Source: Dunaliella salina
Taxonomy: Eukaryota; Chlorophyta; Chlorophyceae; Chlamydomonadales; Dunaliellaceae
Direction: 5' to 3'
DNA: 26,074 nt
NCBI GenBank assembly: GCA_002284615.2
Contig: MU069576.1
Location: forward strand, 232,698 to 258,771
The notes beneath the pieces were generated by a model. The model was given only the letters and a program-made list of their open reading frames with translations, was not told where the DNA came from and did not search any database. Of the stretch, positions 18,062 to 26,074 are shown in pieces. Position 1 is the first letter of the stretch; each line of letters begins with the position of its first letter. Made by a program: the position numbers and the translations under genes.

Positions 18062-19760
18062 ATGGCTTGCATATACAATACGCAAGGCAAATGTGTTGGT
18101 ATGATATCGCCAAACCGCCTCCAAATCCTTTACAGGGCTTTTTATGGGGCCAAGCTTGCTGGCATGCACGAGAAAATAACACCAGCTCCAGGCAGATTTG
18201 CTACTGAGCTGCAAGGACTCCTTTCTTGCAAATCCATACTTCAAAGAAAGTACTCTAGCAAGAAGATCAAAGACTCTTTTTCGTGAGCCCTTCCAACTCA
18301 CATTCATCACGCCCTTCAAAAATGGGCTTTAGTAACCCAAGAAAAAATGGTCTCCCCACTAGACCACAACCCACAATTCCAGAATTATTGGAGTGCGGAC
18401 TCCCGAGACGCTCTTTTTGGTGCCATGCATAATGCCTTTTCATCCAAATTCTCAGGCTTCTCAGTGTGCCATCCCATTTATGACGAGGGAATCATGACCC
18501 AAGCTTTGCAACATGCCATTTACTCTGCCATTCTCAACAAAGAGGCCACTGCTACATGTTCCTTCCGGCTTAAAATAAGAACACGATATCCAACCCCTAC
18601 TCCAAGCTTTTCACTGCCTACCCCCACCTCTGTTACGAACTTGGAACCGTACCTCGCGAAAGACTTAGCTACAGCGCCCCTCAATCCTGCCCTAACCAAG
18701 AGGTACCTTTACTTAAGCATACCTGGGACCTTCGCATCTTTGCTGTCTGGAACACTGCAGCTTGAATCCATCTTAATAACCATAACAAAGGCTGGCTACA
18801 GGGCCTGAAAGGAGATTTGAAAGAAGCTACAGAGTGGAAGCTTGAGAGTGTCAGCAGCCACCCTGTCCTAAATCCGATGCATGCCCACATGCCAGGTTTC
18901 AGTAAACTGGAGCGCCTCCCATTTGACAAACAACACGTCTCCAAGCAGCCTAGAAATTTACACATAAGTATCCAAGAAACTGACTTGGTGCCCAGCCTGT
19001 CCAGTACTCTCCTAACTCTTAAAGTTGCTGACTGGAGAACTTAGGCATACACAGATGGCAGCTGCCTTGTCCACAACGGTAAGCAAGAAATTGGAGCAGG
19101 CATCTACTGCCCGTCCACTGACAGCAAGAATTTTGTAGAACCTAACCGTGCCGGGATTACTAAACCATCACAAGAGCTGAATTAGCGGCAATTGCTGCTG
19201 CTATCATCACCAAATATGCAGATATTGCATCAGACAGCCTCACCTCTTTCAATCATACGTAAACAGATTCTCTATCCTGAAAGACATCTGAGGCATATCC
19301 AAGGAGACGTCCTTAAAATGATTTCAACGCTCATTAGAGACTTCCATACCAACATTCGAATTTACAAGGTGAAGTCCCATGCTGTGATCGCTGAAAATGA
19401 ATGTGCAGATGCCATTGCAAAGCATCAGGCAAAGCAAGCCCAGAACTGTGTGGCAGACACCGAGATCCCTGGTGCAGGTCCTGGTGGAAATCCATTTACA
19501 AATATTTTCTGGTTAGCCAAGAAAGGATGAGTACATGCTGCAGGCACATCTGCGGGTCCACCACCCGCCCACAAGCTCACCTATTTCCCCAATCTTCGAG
19601 ATGCCCTCAAATCCCACATGCATTCTAAACACGAGCTTGGATATGCCAATGCCAAAACAGGCTACTCTTACTATCAAAACTTATTACTGCAAGTAGATTA
19701 GAAAAACAGCAATGCCTTCAGAAATATACCCAACATTTCTGTACCCATGAAGCGTACCAT
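18062..19760 (+). pseudogene. LINE-A ORF, post-RT region and RNase H, frameshifted
   Basis: Frames 18062-18286 and 18347-18808 read like one protein (RLQILYRAFYGAKLAG, HALQKWALVTQEKMVSP, DALFGAMHNAFSSKFSGFSV) broken by stops and a frameshift. RNase H follows: YTDGSC at about 19048, TITRAELAAI near 19165-19195 (after a +1 frameshift), ASDS near 19227-19238 and KVKSHAVIAENECADA near 19366-19415. All four acidic catalytic positions (Asp, Glu, Asp, Asp) are kept, unlike LINE-C copy 1. Several stops make this copy non-functional. RNase H would degrade the RNA template strand during element copying. Confidence 0.7.
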
Positions 19761-19798
19761 CCTGCAGTACCGCACAGGCACCCTTTACAACCAAAAAT

Positions 19799-20629
19799 AT
19801 GCAGTACGTTTCAAAGGGTCCATCTTGTCCCCTCCCAGGCTGCCATCATTTGGACAGCGCACTACACATGCTCTCAGGCTGCCAAAATCATATCATCTCC
19901 AACATGAGAATTGAACGCCATAACATTGCAGGCAGAATGATTACAAAAGCCCTCAGCAAATGCCCTGTAGGGGCAGGCCTGGTCTACACAGACATAGGAA
20001 GCAATTATAAGCTTGCTCAACACAACCTCCAAGTCCCTACACATGCCTCAAACAGAACTTTACCTGCTTACTTCTTCCCTCGTAACCTTCCAGAGAGGAA
20101 AAGACTCAACTCCAGTCGACCAGATGCTGTTTTAATCACCCCTTTTAATGCCAAACATACTTCTAACGATGTTTCTCCTACCCATTCCCATCACGCTTTG
20201 CGCAGCTCCTCACGGAGGGCCATCGGAACAAGTCGAATGAGGCAACCCCATGAACTCCATGCAAATGAACGCCACGTGCACCTAATAGAAATCAAGTTCT
20301 NTGAAGACACAAGGCCAGAGCATCAGTTGAACGCAGCAAAGCAGCAGCACGCAGACCTTTGTAAACTTATCAACACTAAAGCTGTTACAATTCACCCTAT
20401 TCTCCTGGGTGTAGGTGGAACTATTTACACTGAGCATACCCTTAGGCAATTCAAACAACTNGGATTGGATCACCAGCGTGCCACGAAGCTTGCTCAACAA
20501 CTTCATGCCCATTCTGTTCAATATGCCCACAAACTAGTCTCCACACGCCGCGCTATTGAAAACAAGAATACTTCCCACTGTCAGGTACTAGAGCCAGGTG
20601 CTTCTAGTAACCCTCCAGATCCACATTAG
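19799..20629 (+). CDS. LINE-A C-terminal part: CCHC zinc knuckle and restriction-like endonuclease (partial)
   Basis: This is an open frame of 276 codons with two single-base Ns (20301, 20461). Near its start is CPLPGC..H....C (Cys-x4-Cys-x7-His-x4-Cys), the knuckle typical of LINEs with restriction-like endonucleases. Next come a FFPRNLPERK block, SSRPDAVLI and HLIEIKF (PD...E.K nuclease pattern), then LLGVGGTIYTEHTL and an alpha-helical tail ending ASSNPPDPH-stop. The frame upstream is shifted, so 19799 is not a true start. The product would nick target DNA to prime reverse transcription. The family is inferred from motifs only. Confidence 0.7.
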   Translation: MQYVSKGPSCPLPGCHHLDSALHMLSGCQNHIISNMRIERHNIAGRMITKALSKCPVGAGLVYTDIGSNYKLAQHNLQVPTHASNRTLPAYFFPRNLPERKRLNSSRPDAVLITPFNAKHTSNDVSPTHSHHALRSSSRRAIGTSRMRQPHELHANERHVHLIEIKFXEDTRPEHQLNAAKQQHADLCKLINTKAVTIHPILLGVGGTIYTEHTLRQFKQXGLDHQRATKLAQQLHAHSVQYAHKLVSTRRAIENKNTSHCQVLEPGASSNPPDPH

Positions 20630-20677
20630 CATTCTCTTTTTCATACCTTGTGGTGGAGGGGGCACACGGCTCTTTTT

Positions 20678-20690
20678 TGAGCCAATGTGT
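20678..20690 (+). repeat. Target-site duplication, left copy (LINE-B3)
   Basis: TGAGCCAATGTGT here recurs at 21811-21823. In the other LINE-A tails this 13-mer occurs once in the middle of the 3' UTR, so the duplication brackets an insertion. Confidence 0.85.
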
Positions 20691-21810
20691 AAAGTAAAGT
20701 AAAGTGAAGTCTACGCTGGTACTTACCAGCGTGCATGAAGGAAAGACCCAACAGTTAGCACTGGCACTAACAGTGAGCCCCACCAAAGAAGGCTAGCTAT
20801 GAGCAACCCAGCTAATGAGGGTCCGGCGGGTCGTCGGCCATCCGTCCAGCTGCGCGCCTTGCTGTCCTGTACGCAGCCCTCCCTGTAGCCCCCTCCCCCA
20901 CACCCCCATTGCTTACGTTACTGAATTGGATGGCATTTTTGGTGTTGTGAATTTTTGTTAGGGACTTTACAGCGTGATAGTGGAGTTCTCTGGCAGTTTT
21001 GTGTGCTTTGTCTTTGGTTAGGCCAAGTTTGCAAAGGGGATCAATAGTGTAGGGATTGAAGATAGTTCCTGCAACTCCAATTAGTATGGTATGTAGTATG
21101 ACTCTGTTATTGCGGTGTGTGCCCCGAAGATACCTTGTGCGTAAGCTTTCAATAGTGTGTTTGTGCTGATTTTGCGCAGTGTGGAGAGTTTGTTTGGTTT
21201 TGGTGTCAGAACAAAATTTGAGCTCAATGAGGTGGATATCTCTGTCTCTGGGATTCATATCCTGCGGGAGATGTGTGGAATCTCTGCCTTCCAGGGGTAA
21301 AACTAAAATGCCATCAGGGTGACTGAGCTGTGTGTGTGGTGGTTGTCTGGAGGGAAACAGCCAATGTGGAATGTGTCGATGGACAGTGTTTGGAATTTCC
21401 ATATCCAGGGAGCGTAGCCTCTCTGTATTACATGCATCTATAGAGACGATGTACAATCCAAAGTCTCCTTTGCTTATTGCTTCACCACAGATGCTGAGTG
21501 CTTGATGGTGGCGATTGGTATTCATCCTGTTTATCTGTGGGTGAGTGCATCTGAGTAGTGTATGGGAGGTACTATCAGGCGTATTACAAAGAGGGCAAAG
21601 AGAAGGCCCAGGGTAGCCACTAAAGCGTCTGGCATGTTTGCCATTGTAAAGGGTGTCCGTTCGATACTTGAGGACATTGGTTTGTTCTTCGAGAGTCACA
21701 GCTTTCATGTGCCAGAAAGCATTAGGGTGAGCATTGGACATTCTGAGCAGGTTCTGCCAATTTTGGTAGGTATATGTGCTGAGGTTTGCTGTGCCCAATT
21801 TGTGTTTGTG
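20691..21810 (-). mobile_element. LINE-B copy 3, 5'-truncated, nested in LINE-A 3' UTR
   Basis: The element lies between 13-bp target-site duplications. Its 3' end is a short repeat tail (ACTTT-type on its own strand; AAAGTAAAGTAAAG on the + strand). A 3' UTR of about 120 bp precedes the ORF stop. The 5' end is cut in the linker between RNase H and the knuckle. The undisrupted reading frame suggests it is the youngest LINE in the window. Confidence 0.85.
20812..21798 (-). CDS. LINE-B C-terminal part: CCHC knuckle and restriction-like endonuclease (partial)
   Basis: There are 328 codons without a stop or frameshift. The knuckle is CPLCNTPDSTSHTLLRC (Cys-x2-Cys-x7-His-x4-Cys, canonical for this LINE group). 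Next comes IPNTVHRHIPHWLFPSRQ, then SHPDGILVL, HLIELKFC (PD...E.K nuclease pattern) and ILIGVAGTIFNPYTI. A basic Arg/Ala/Gly-rich stretch leads to the ending DDPPDPH-stop. The ATG used is only the first in the truncated copy, since the real protein would start far upstream. The role is target nicking during retrotransposition. This is the best preserved example here of the domain also seen in LINE-A and LINE-C. Confidence 0.75.
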   Translation of the reverse strand: MGTANLSTYTYQNWQNLLRMSNAHPNAFWHMKAVTLEEQTNVLKYRTDTLYNGKHARRFSGYPGPSLCPLCNTPDSTSHTLLRCTHPQINRMNTNRHHQALSICGEAISKGDFGLYIVSIDACNTERLRSLDMEIPNTVHRHIPHWLFPSRQPPHTQLSHPDGILVLPLEGRDSTHLPQDMNPRDRDIHLIELKFCSDTKTKQTLHTAQNQHKHTIESLRTRYLRGTHRNNRVILHTILIGVAGTIFNPYTIDPLCKLGLTKDKAHKTARELHYHAVKSLTKIHNTKNAIQFSNVSNGGVGEGATGRAAYRTARRAAGRMADDPPDPH

Positions 21811-21823
21811 TGAGCCAATGTGT
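21811..21823 (+). repeat. Target-site duplication, right copy (LINE-B3)
   Basis: This is the second TGAGCCAATGTGT. The LINE-A 3' UTR continues directly after it (CTCCTTTTCCTTAATTG) to its (TTTTC)n tail. Confidence 0.85.
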
Positions 21824-21887
21824 CTCCTTTTCCTTAATTGCTGTAGGGAGAGTTTCTCTGCCTACGTAGTTTTTCTTTTCTTTTCTT

Positions 21888-22272
21888 GCTTCCGATTACA
21901 CGCCCATAAACTCCGAGTTGAAACTTCTCGTTGGCATGGACATGCACCTCAATGTGATTTATATGTTTCAGAACAATGGCAGGATGAAAAGCATGTCATC
22001 TTTCTCTGCCATTGCAAGATCTTGTGTTATCTCAGAAGAAAGTATGCACATCTTTTTAGCGCCTTTCCTGCTCACAGAGTAGTGTCAAATGACACAGGAT
22101 CTTTCTTTTTTCCTGATGCCTGCACTCTCAGGATGTAGCTCGTTTCTTTCAAAACCGAGATACTCAGACTTATCGCTTCATCTCTGAGCTTATGGATTTC
22201 TTTCACCACACCGAGCAGCCAAACTTTCTGGCTGAAGGTTCTGCTCCCTTGTAAACCTTGTAAACCTTGAAT
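21888..22272 (+). mobile_element. 3' fragment of a different LINE (D)
   Basis: A + strand frame reads LRVETSRWHGHAPQCDLYVS, then DEKHVIFLCHCKILCYLRRKY, and after a frameshift DVARFFQNRDTQTYRFISEL. This matches the zinc-knuckle C-terminus (..DE.H.L..C.....R..Y..LF) common in LINE ORF2 proteins, and is unlike the A/B/C endonuclease tail. It ends with a tandem TTGTAAACC motif (about 22251-22270), a plausible 3' tail. Confidence 0.5.
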
Positions 22273-22547
22273 CCTTCCCAAGAAGCCAAATGGAGGATGC
22301 TACGTGCCAAATCTGCTGGACACCCACAAGCATGGAACATGAAGGACATAACTTCATTGACATGCCTCAATGTGACACATGCTAGCGCAATCGCTTCACT
22401 GGAAATGTCTACTCCATCACAACCTCTGCACCCCATCACAGCGCACCTAGTCAGACCACTTGGGACTGTCCTTCGTGCGCTTACCTTGAAAATTTCCACA
22501 AAAGATCTGGATCTAGATAGCGGACCAGGACAGCAGAAGAAATAGAA
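22273..22547 (+). other. Open stretch without recognised homology
   Basis: A 92-codon + frame (22267-22545) shows no family motif that I recognise. It lies between two LINE fragments and is probably retrotransposon-derived or non-coding. Confidence 0.25.
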
Positions 22548-22790
22548 ATGGTCAAAGCCACCTGGCACCCCACTCAGGAACCAACTTCATCCATTCCTCG
22601 GAAGGGGGGCATGGGGCTCATCCCCTGGGCCCAACATTTGTCGGCCAGGCATGCCGTGTGGGCCCAGCGGTCGACTCTGCACCTCAATCAAATAGCCCCC
22701 CGCACCCCCCCTTGGGCCATAGCAGCGGCTGCCACACTTCACGCCAGCAGCCCCATTCACCCTGCGCTCCAGCTCCTTCCCACCAACAAC
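22548..22790 (+). pseudogene. LINE reverse-transcriptase C-terminal fragment (GGMGL)
   Basis: The frame contains PRKGGMGLIPWAQHLSARHA followed by VWAQR and PPWA. A K-GG-(L/M)-G-L block followed by helices is typical of the region after the reverse transcriptase core in plant and algal LINEs. No catalytic motif is present. The frame then runs into the duplicated FAS1 upstream region near 22800. Confidence 0.4.
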
Positions 22791-22799
22791 CAATGGGGA

Positions 22800-23431
22800 A
22801 AGACCAGCTGTTTTCGAGGTACATTTTCTTTTCCCTTCTTTCCTCACTCCCAGGCTTGCCTGATGCACCCGGTCTTGTAAACTTGACAGCCCCTGTGGCA
22901 GGTTTTGCTTGGCAAGCAGGCCAAATTCAAAGTTGAATGGCAGCTGCAGGTCAACCACCACCTGCAGGTCGAGGACTATGAGTTCTTCTGCTCCCCGGAC
23001 AAACTGTCACCCTGCATTTCACCTGAAGGGAATGCTCAGAATCCCACAAAGAGCACATCATCAGACTCCTGGGATCATGAGCTTTCAGTCAAGGTGCTAT
23101 TTGTGAGAACCACTTCGAAGAGGCGCCCGCCGCCCTCTCACTACTTCTGGTGCGAACTTCACCGGAATTTCAGGCGAGAACCGGGGTCTCACGCCAAAAA
23201 AAACAGGCAAAAAAATTTGTGTCTGTGGCGAAGTAGTTTGACGCTAGGTCCGCCTTGGCGCGATCCTAGTTGGACGTTCGTGACACTTTCACAGATTACC
23301 ACTTCAGGTTACAGCTGGCGCAGCGTCTTAACGAACACCCCCTCGAATTAATCTTTATTTATAATTTATTACAGTATCGAGTGAGCATTTCGGAGCACAA
23401 GGTTCTGGTCGCAGGCGTACTCTTGCGCACA
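22800..23431 (+). promoter_or_regulatory. Upstream region / 5' leader of FAS1 gene 2
   Basis: It is homologous in blocks to 3340-4071. The AT-rich TTTATTTATAATTTATTA (about 23354-23371) sits directly upstream of the shared GTGAGCATTTCGGAGCA block and is a TATA-like candidate. It lacks the roughly 110-bp leader segment and the upstream ORF of gene 1. Confidence 0.45.
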
Positions 23432-23728
23432 ATGGGTCTGCGCAGGGCCCTGGCCGTGCTTGCTGTGTTGGCCGTCTTAACTGGTGGGTTCCTCGTTTCA
23501 AACTTACTGGTGTGGATTTTGGTCATGAGCGTCTCTTTTCTGAAGAGAAATGTGTACTGAGGCAAGCAATTGAACTCGTTTGCTCGAATTTGTGACTTGC
23601 AATTGGTCGGACATCCTTGCAAACCCAGTGGTGTGGATTCTACATGCATTGTGTTGTCCCATTCAAAGTTGAGAGGGATTTTGAACTTTCATCCTCCATT
23701 TCTCCCTCTCTCTTTATAAAGATAATTA

Positions 23729-23823
<95 letters not shown>

Positions 23824-25986
23824 TAATTAGCATTTGCAGCCTTTCAAATGTGCCGGGTTTCCTGGCCAGTTTCCTTTAAAATGGATCCAAAACTTGACCA
23901 GGTCGCTCTGCAGCTTCGTTGAAACACAATAGCCCTTGTGCTGTTCAGTCGGATGCTCTTTAGAAATACTCATTTCCTGTGCAGATAGGTGAACATTTCA
24001 TACCCTTTCCACTCAAGTGCTGTGGCAATTTGAATTCATTTTCTAAATTGTTGAAAGCAAAAAATTGTACCTTATTTGCACAAAAATGTCTGTGACTGTC
24101 CCACATAAGTAGCCAAAAAGTACACCATGTACCAGGCAGCCCATCAAATATGTCTGTTTTGGGGCACCCTTGAGGAGTCTTGCTCTTCCAGCTGTAAACC
24201 CCTTCCTGGAATAATCCCTGCAAGGCTCCTTTCAAAGTTTCGTCATTCCCACAAATCATAACAAATTGTGTCCAAGGTAATTTTTGCAAAGCTGCATGCA
24301 CAAGCATTTGGGGGATACCTAAATGTTGTAGGCAGTGGAGCAAACTTCTGCAGTCAATCTTTGAGTCATATTTGAGAAGGTCCCCACCTTCTTTGAGAGC
24401 AGAGTCGTCCTTGTTCACCTTGTTTTCCCTCTTGCAGGTTTAAGTACAGCAGAAAACCATGATGACAAGCCCATCAGTAAGTTTGAAAATTCCTGTCAAA
24501 GGCTCTTGGTGTATCATCAGATGTGATTGGATTTTTGTGTTGTTGCTGAAAGCCTTGCAATGTACTTGTTTTTAAGGTGTTCATGTTGATGCTGAGGTGT
24601 CCAGGGCTTGCTCGTGCCTGACAGAACCTCTCCTTTGCTGCATGCAGATTTCCTGGACTACTTGTCTCCAGAAGAGAGGGATAGTTTCTCTACATTTGAG
24701 AGCCTCTACACTGATTTTGCTGACATGGATGTGAAGGATGCACTCAATGGAACTGGGGTCGATTACAAGATTCTGGTTCCAAATAACACTGCATTCAATT
24801 CCTTCCTCGGGTACTTGAAGCTCGGCTATGAAGATCTTGTACCCGAGTTTGTCAATGAGGTGAGTGCAGTGCACAGGAGGCAGTTTGCATGATTACAGGT
24901 CACATGGGGGAAATGTACAGTGTGCAAATTTAAGGGGCAGGGTGTACAGTGTGCAAATTTAAGGGGCAGGGTGTACAGTGTGCAAATTTAAGGGGAAAAG
25001 TGTACAGTGTGCAAATTTAAGGGGCAGGGTGTACAGTGTGCAAATTAGAAGGGAAGGGTACCAGGCGCGCATGTCACAAGATGTAAGCCTTCAGAGTGGA
25101 GGATGTCAAGGTATAAGGGAAGGCTGGCCGACCACTCGGCCATGCTAGCACTAGCATGGCCGAGTGGGGGGCCAGCCTTCTCTCATACCTCAACAGAGGA
25201 GGTAAGTCTGCAGTGTACAGGATTACAGAAAGAAGGCCTTCAGTCAAAATGTGCGACTGCTAGCCTGCTCGTTACGAAAACAATAGGGAAAAGCAGAAGT
25301 CTAGTTTAGTCTTCATGCAAAAGTGAGTCTGCAGCTTACACGGTCAGGGGATAGAGCAGCAAATTGCAAGCTGAGTTGTCTTTCAAAAATTTGCAATGCA
25401 AGGGATGTGAGTGCCGTCCAGATGTTTATATCCTAGGAAAAACATGACATCTGGGTGATTTGAGCCTGATTTTATCGATGCCTGGGAACTGCTTTCTTCA
25501 TGTTTTCATCTCATCCAGTGCAAAACTGTGAACTGTGAGAAATATGCATGTTTTGCTGAGAGTAATTTTGGCTGCCCATTCCTCACATAATTTCCAATCA
25601 GGCATACTCTTTCAAAGTCCATTGCTAAACCGCTTACTGCTTCTGCGCATGCATGCGCAGGTGCTCAAGAACCATGTCATCAAGGATTTTCCTGTGGAAG
25701 GAATGAACGAGAACAAGACTTTCACAACACTGTGAGTCTGAAGCCTTTTGTTTGGAGACATGCCCTTGGACTCCTCACAAATTTGACCTTGAGTGTTTCT
25801 GTTCTTCCTGCAATGCGAAAGTGAACAAGTCATTCTCCTGTGCAATGGCCTCTGATGAATTTTTTGTTTACTCCTGCAAAGATCCCCCCTTTCTGTCTTG
25901 CATTTGTATGCAGAGCTATGAATGGGCCACAGGTGAAGCTGGTCTTCGATGAGAATGGTGAAGTCACGATGGCTGAATCATTGGAG

Positions 25987-26019
<33 letters not shown>

Positions 26020-26043
26020 GGCCCTTTCAACTTCAACACCAGG

Positions 26044-26074
<31 letters not shown>
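23432..26074 (+). CDS. Tandem paralogue of the FAS1 gene, 3' end outside window
   Basis: Exons by homology and phase: 23432-23483, 24438-24476, 24648-24859, 25661-25731, 25914 onward. The first four have the gene 1 exon lengths, except that exon 3 is 6 nt longer (GYEDLVPEF versus RYLVPEF). The signal peptide is MGLRRALAVLAVLAVLTG. The mature N-terminus keeps HDDKPINFLDYLSP. The first FAS1 domain keeps DYKILVPNNTAF and LKNHVI. In the matching exon 3 region I count 12 substitutions and 2 inserted residues against gene 1. Exon 5 starts normally (AMNGPQVKLVFDENGEV), then a (GT)n tract encodes Cys/Val repeats for a length equal to the replaced segment, and PFNFNT follows in frame. A second (GT)n run reaches the window end. 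It may be a functional gene with an assembly error, or a damaged copy. Confidence 0.75.
23737..23818 (+). repeat. (CT)n microsatellite in intron 1 of gene 2
   Basis: An uninterrupted CT run of about 82 bp. Gene 1 has a short, impure CT-rich stretch at the matching site (5820-5860), next to the MITE insertion point. Confidence 0.95.
24914..25058 (+). repeat. Five-copy 29-bp minisatellite in intron 3 of gene 2
   Basis: Units start at 24914, 24943, 24972, 25001 and 25030, each beginning TGTACAGTGTGCAAATT. The homologous intron of gene 1 has two diverged units at 7139-7197. Confidence 0.95.
25109..25190. mobile_element. Hairpin (foldback) mini-element in intron 3 of gene 2
   Basis: Arms 25109-25148 and 25151-25190 are near-perfect reverse complements around a 2-nt centre. 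Gene 1 lacks it: its intron reads GAGTGGAGG directly into AGGTGAG. Here GAGTGGAGG is followed by the element and then AGAGGAGGTAAG, giving a possible AGG or GAGG target duplication. The left arm is also found alone at 293-324. It codes for nothing. Confidence 0.75.
25988..26018 (+). repeat. (GT)n tract inside exon 5 of gene 2
   Basis: About 31 bp of TG/GT replace the sequence that in gene 1 encodes SPAVLRSMGIV. The frame stays open across it. Confidence 0.9.
26047..26074 (+). repeat. (TG)n run at window end
   Basis: A TG run begins six bases after AACACC and continues to the window edge, where gene 1 has exon 5 coding sequence (APGNSTVYF). Confidence 0.9.

Larger units (their letters stand above)
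18051..21887 (+). mobile_element. LINE-A copy 1 (RNase H, CCHC knuckle, endonuclease, 3' UTR), with LINE-B nested
   Basis: This is the longest LINE in the window. In order it has a region after the reverse transcriptase core (18062-19040), RNase H (about 19045-19450), a linker, a CCHC knuckle and endonuclease (19799-20629), and a 3' UTR that starts at the stop codon, is split at 20690 by LINE-B, and resumes at 21824-21887 with a (TTTTC)n tail. No reverse transcriptase catalytic motif was found, so the copy is probably 5'-truncated, or its front is degraded beyond recognition. LINEs that pair RNase H with a restriction-like endonuclease are known in green algae (Dualen/RandI type); membership is inferred. 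Confidence 0.75.

Noticed and set aside
21562..21813. Forward ORF overlapping LINE-B copy 3
   Set aside because: It is the antisense of the knuckle region; the reverse frame has clear CCHC and nuclease motifs.
24914..25058. 29-bp repeats as a CRISPR array
   Set aside because: The unit is directly tandem with no unique spacers, and a two-copy ancestor exists in the paralogous intron.

Overview
The window is eukaryotic nuclear DNA. It has spliced genes with GT-AG introns, long (CA)n, (GT)n and (CT)n microsatellites, an assembly gap (12316-12989), and several non-LTR retrotransposons. Introns ending in TGCAG, a four-FAS1-domain GPI-anchored protein, and LINEs that combine RNase H with a restriction-like endonuclease fit a green alga best. 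A chlamydomonadalean of moderate GC (Dunaliella-like) is my guess, inferred rather than proven.

Left flank (1-3160). This is a graveyard of LINE fragments of one family, in at least three subfamilies here called A, B and C. It holds a GC-rich inverted repeat, a LINE-A tail, a reverse-strand LINE-C copy (RNase H, zinc knuckle, endonuclease), a forward LINE-C copy, and a reverse LINE-B copy inserted inside the end of the forward LINE-C with an 11-bp target-site duplication.

Gene 1 (about 3340-16215, + strand). An 18-exon gene can be spliced by eye with every phase matching, giving 748 codons plus stop. It encodes a signal peptide, four fasciclin (FAS1) domains and a C-terminal GPI-anchor-like tail. 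Its introns hold two related MITE-like elements and a third candidate, a 32-bp minisatellite, duplicated splice donors, a LINE-A copy, the assembly gap and a possible tRNA-derived SINE.

Between the genes (16216-22800). A decayed reverse LINE-B is followed by a longer forward LINE-A with all four RNase H acidic residues, a CCHC knuckle and an endonuclease domain. A LINE-B with an undisrupted partial ORF is nested in the 3' UTR of this LINE-A, bounded by a 13-bp target-site duplication. Fragments of other LINEs follow.

Gene 2 (about 22800-26074, + strand). This is a tandem paralogue of gene 1, including its upstream region and intron 1. Exons 1-4 are intact. In exon 5 a (GT)n tract replaces coding sequence of exactly the same length, and the window ends in a second (GT)n run. 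Gene 2 is therefore truncated by the window edge and may be misassembled or damaged. The paralogue pair lets several transposon insertions be placed after the duplication. No prokaryotic gene, CRISPR array or rRNA gene was seen.
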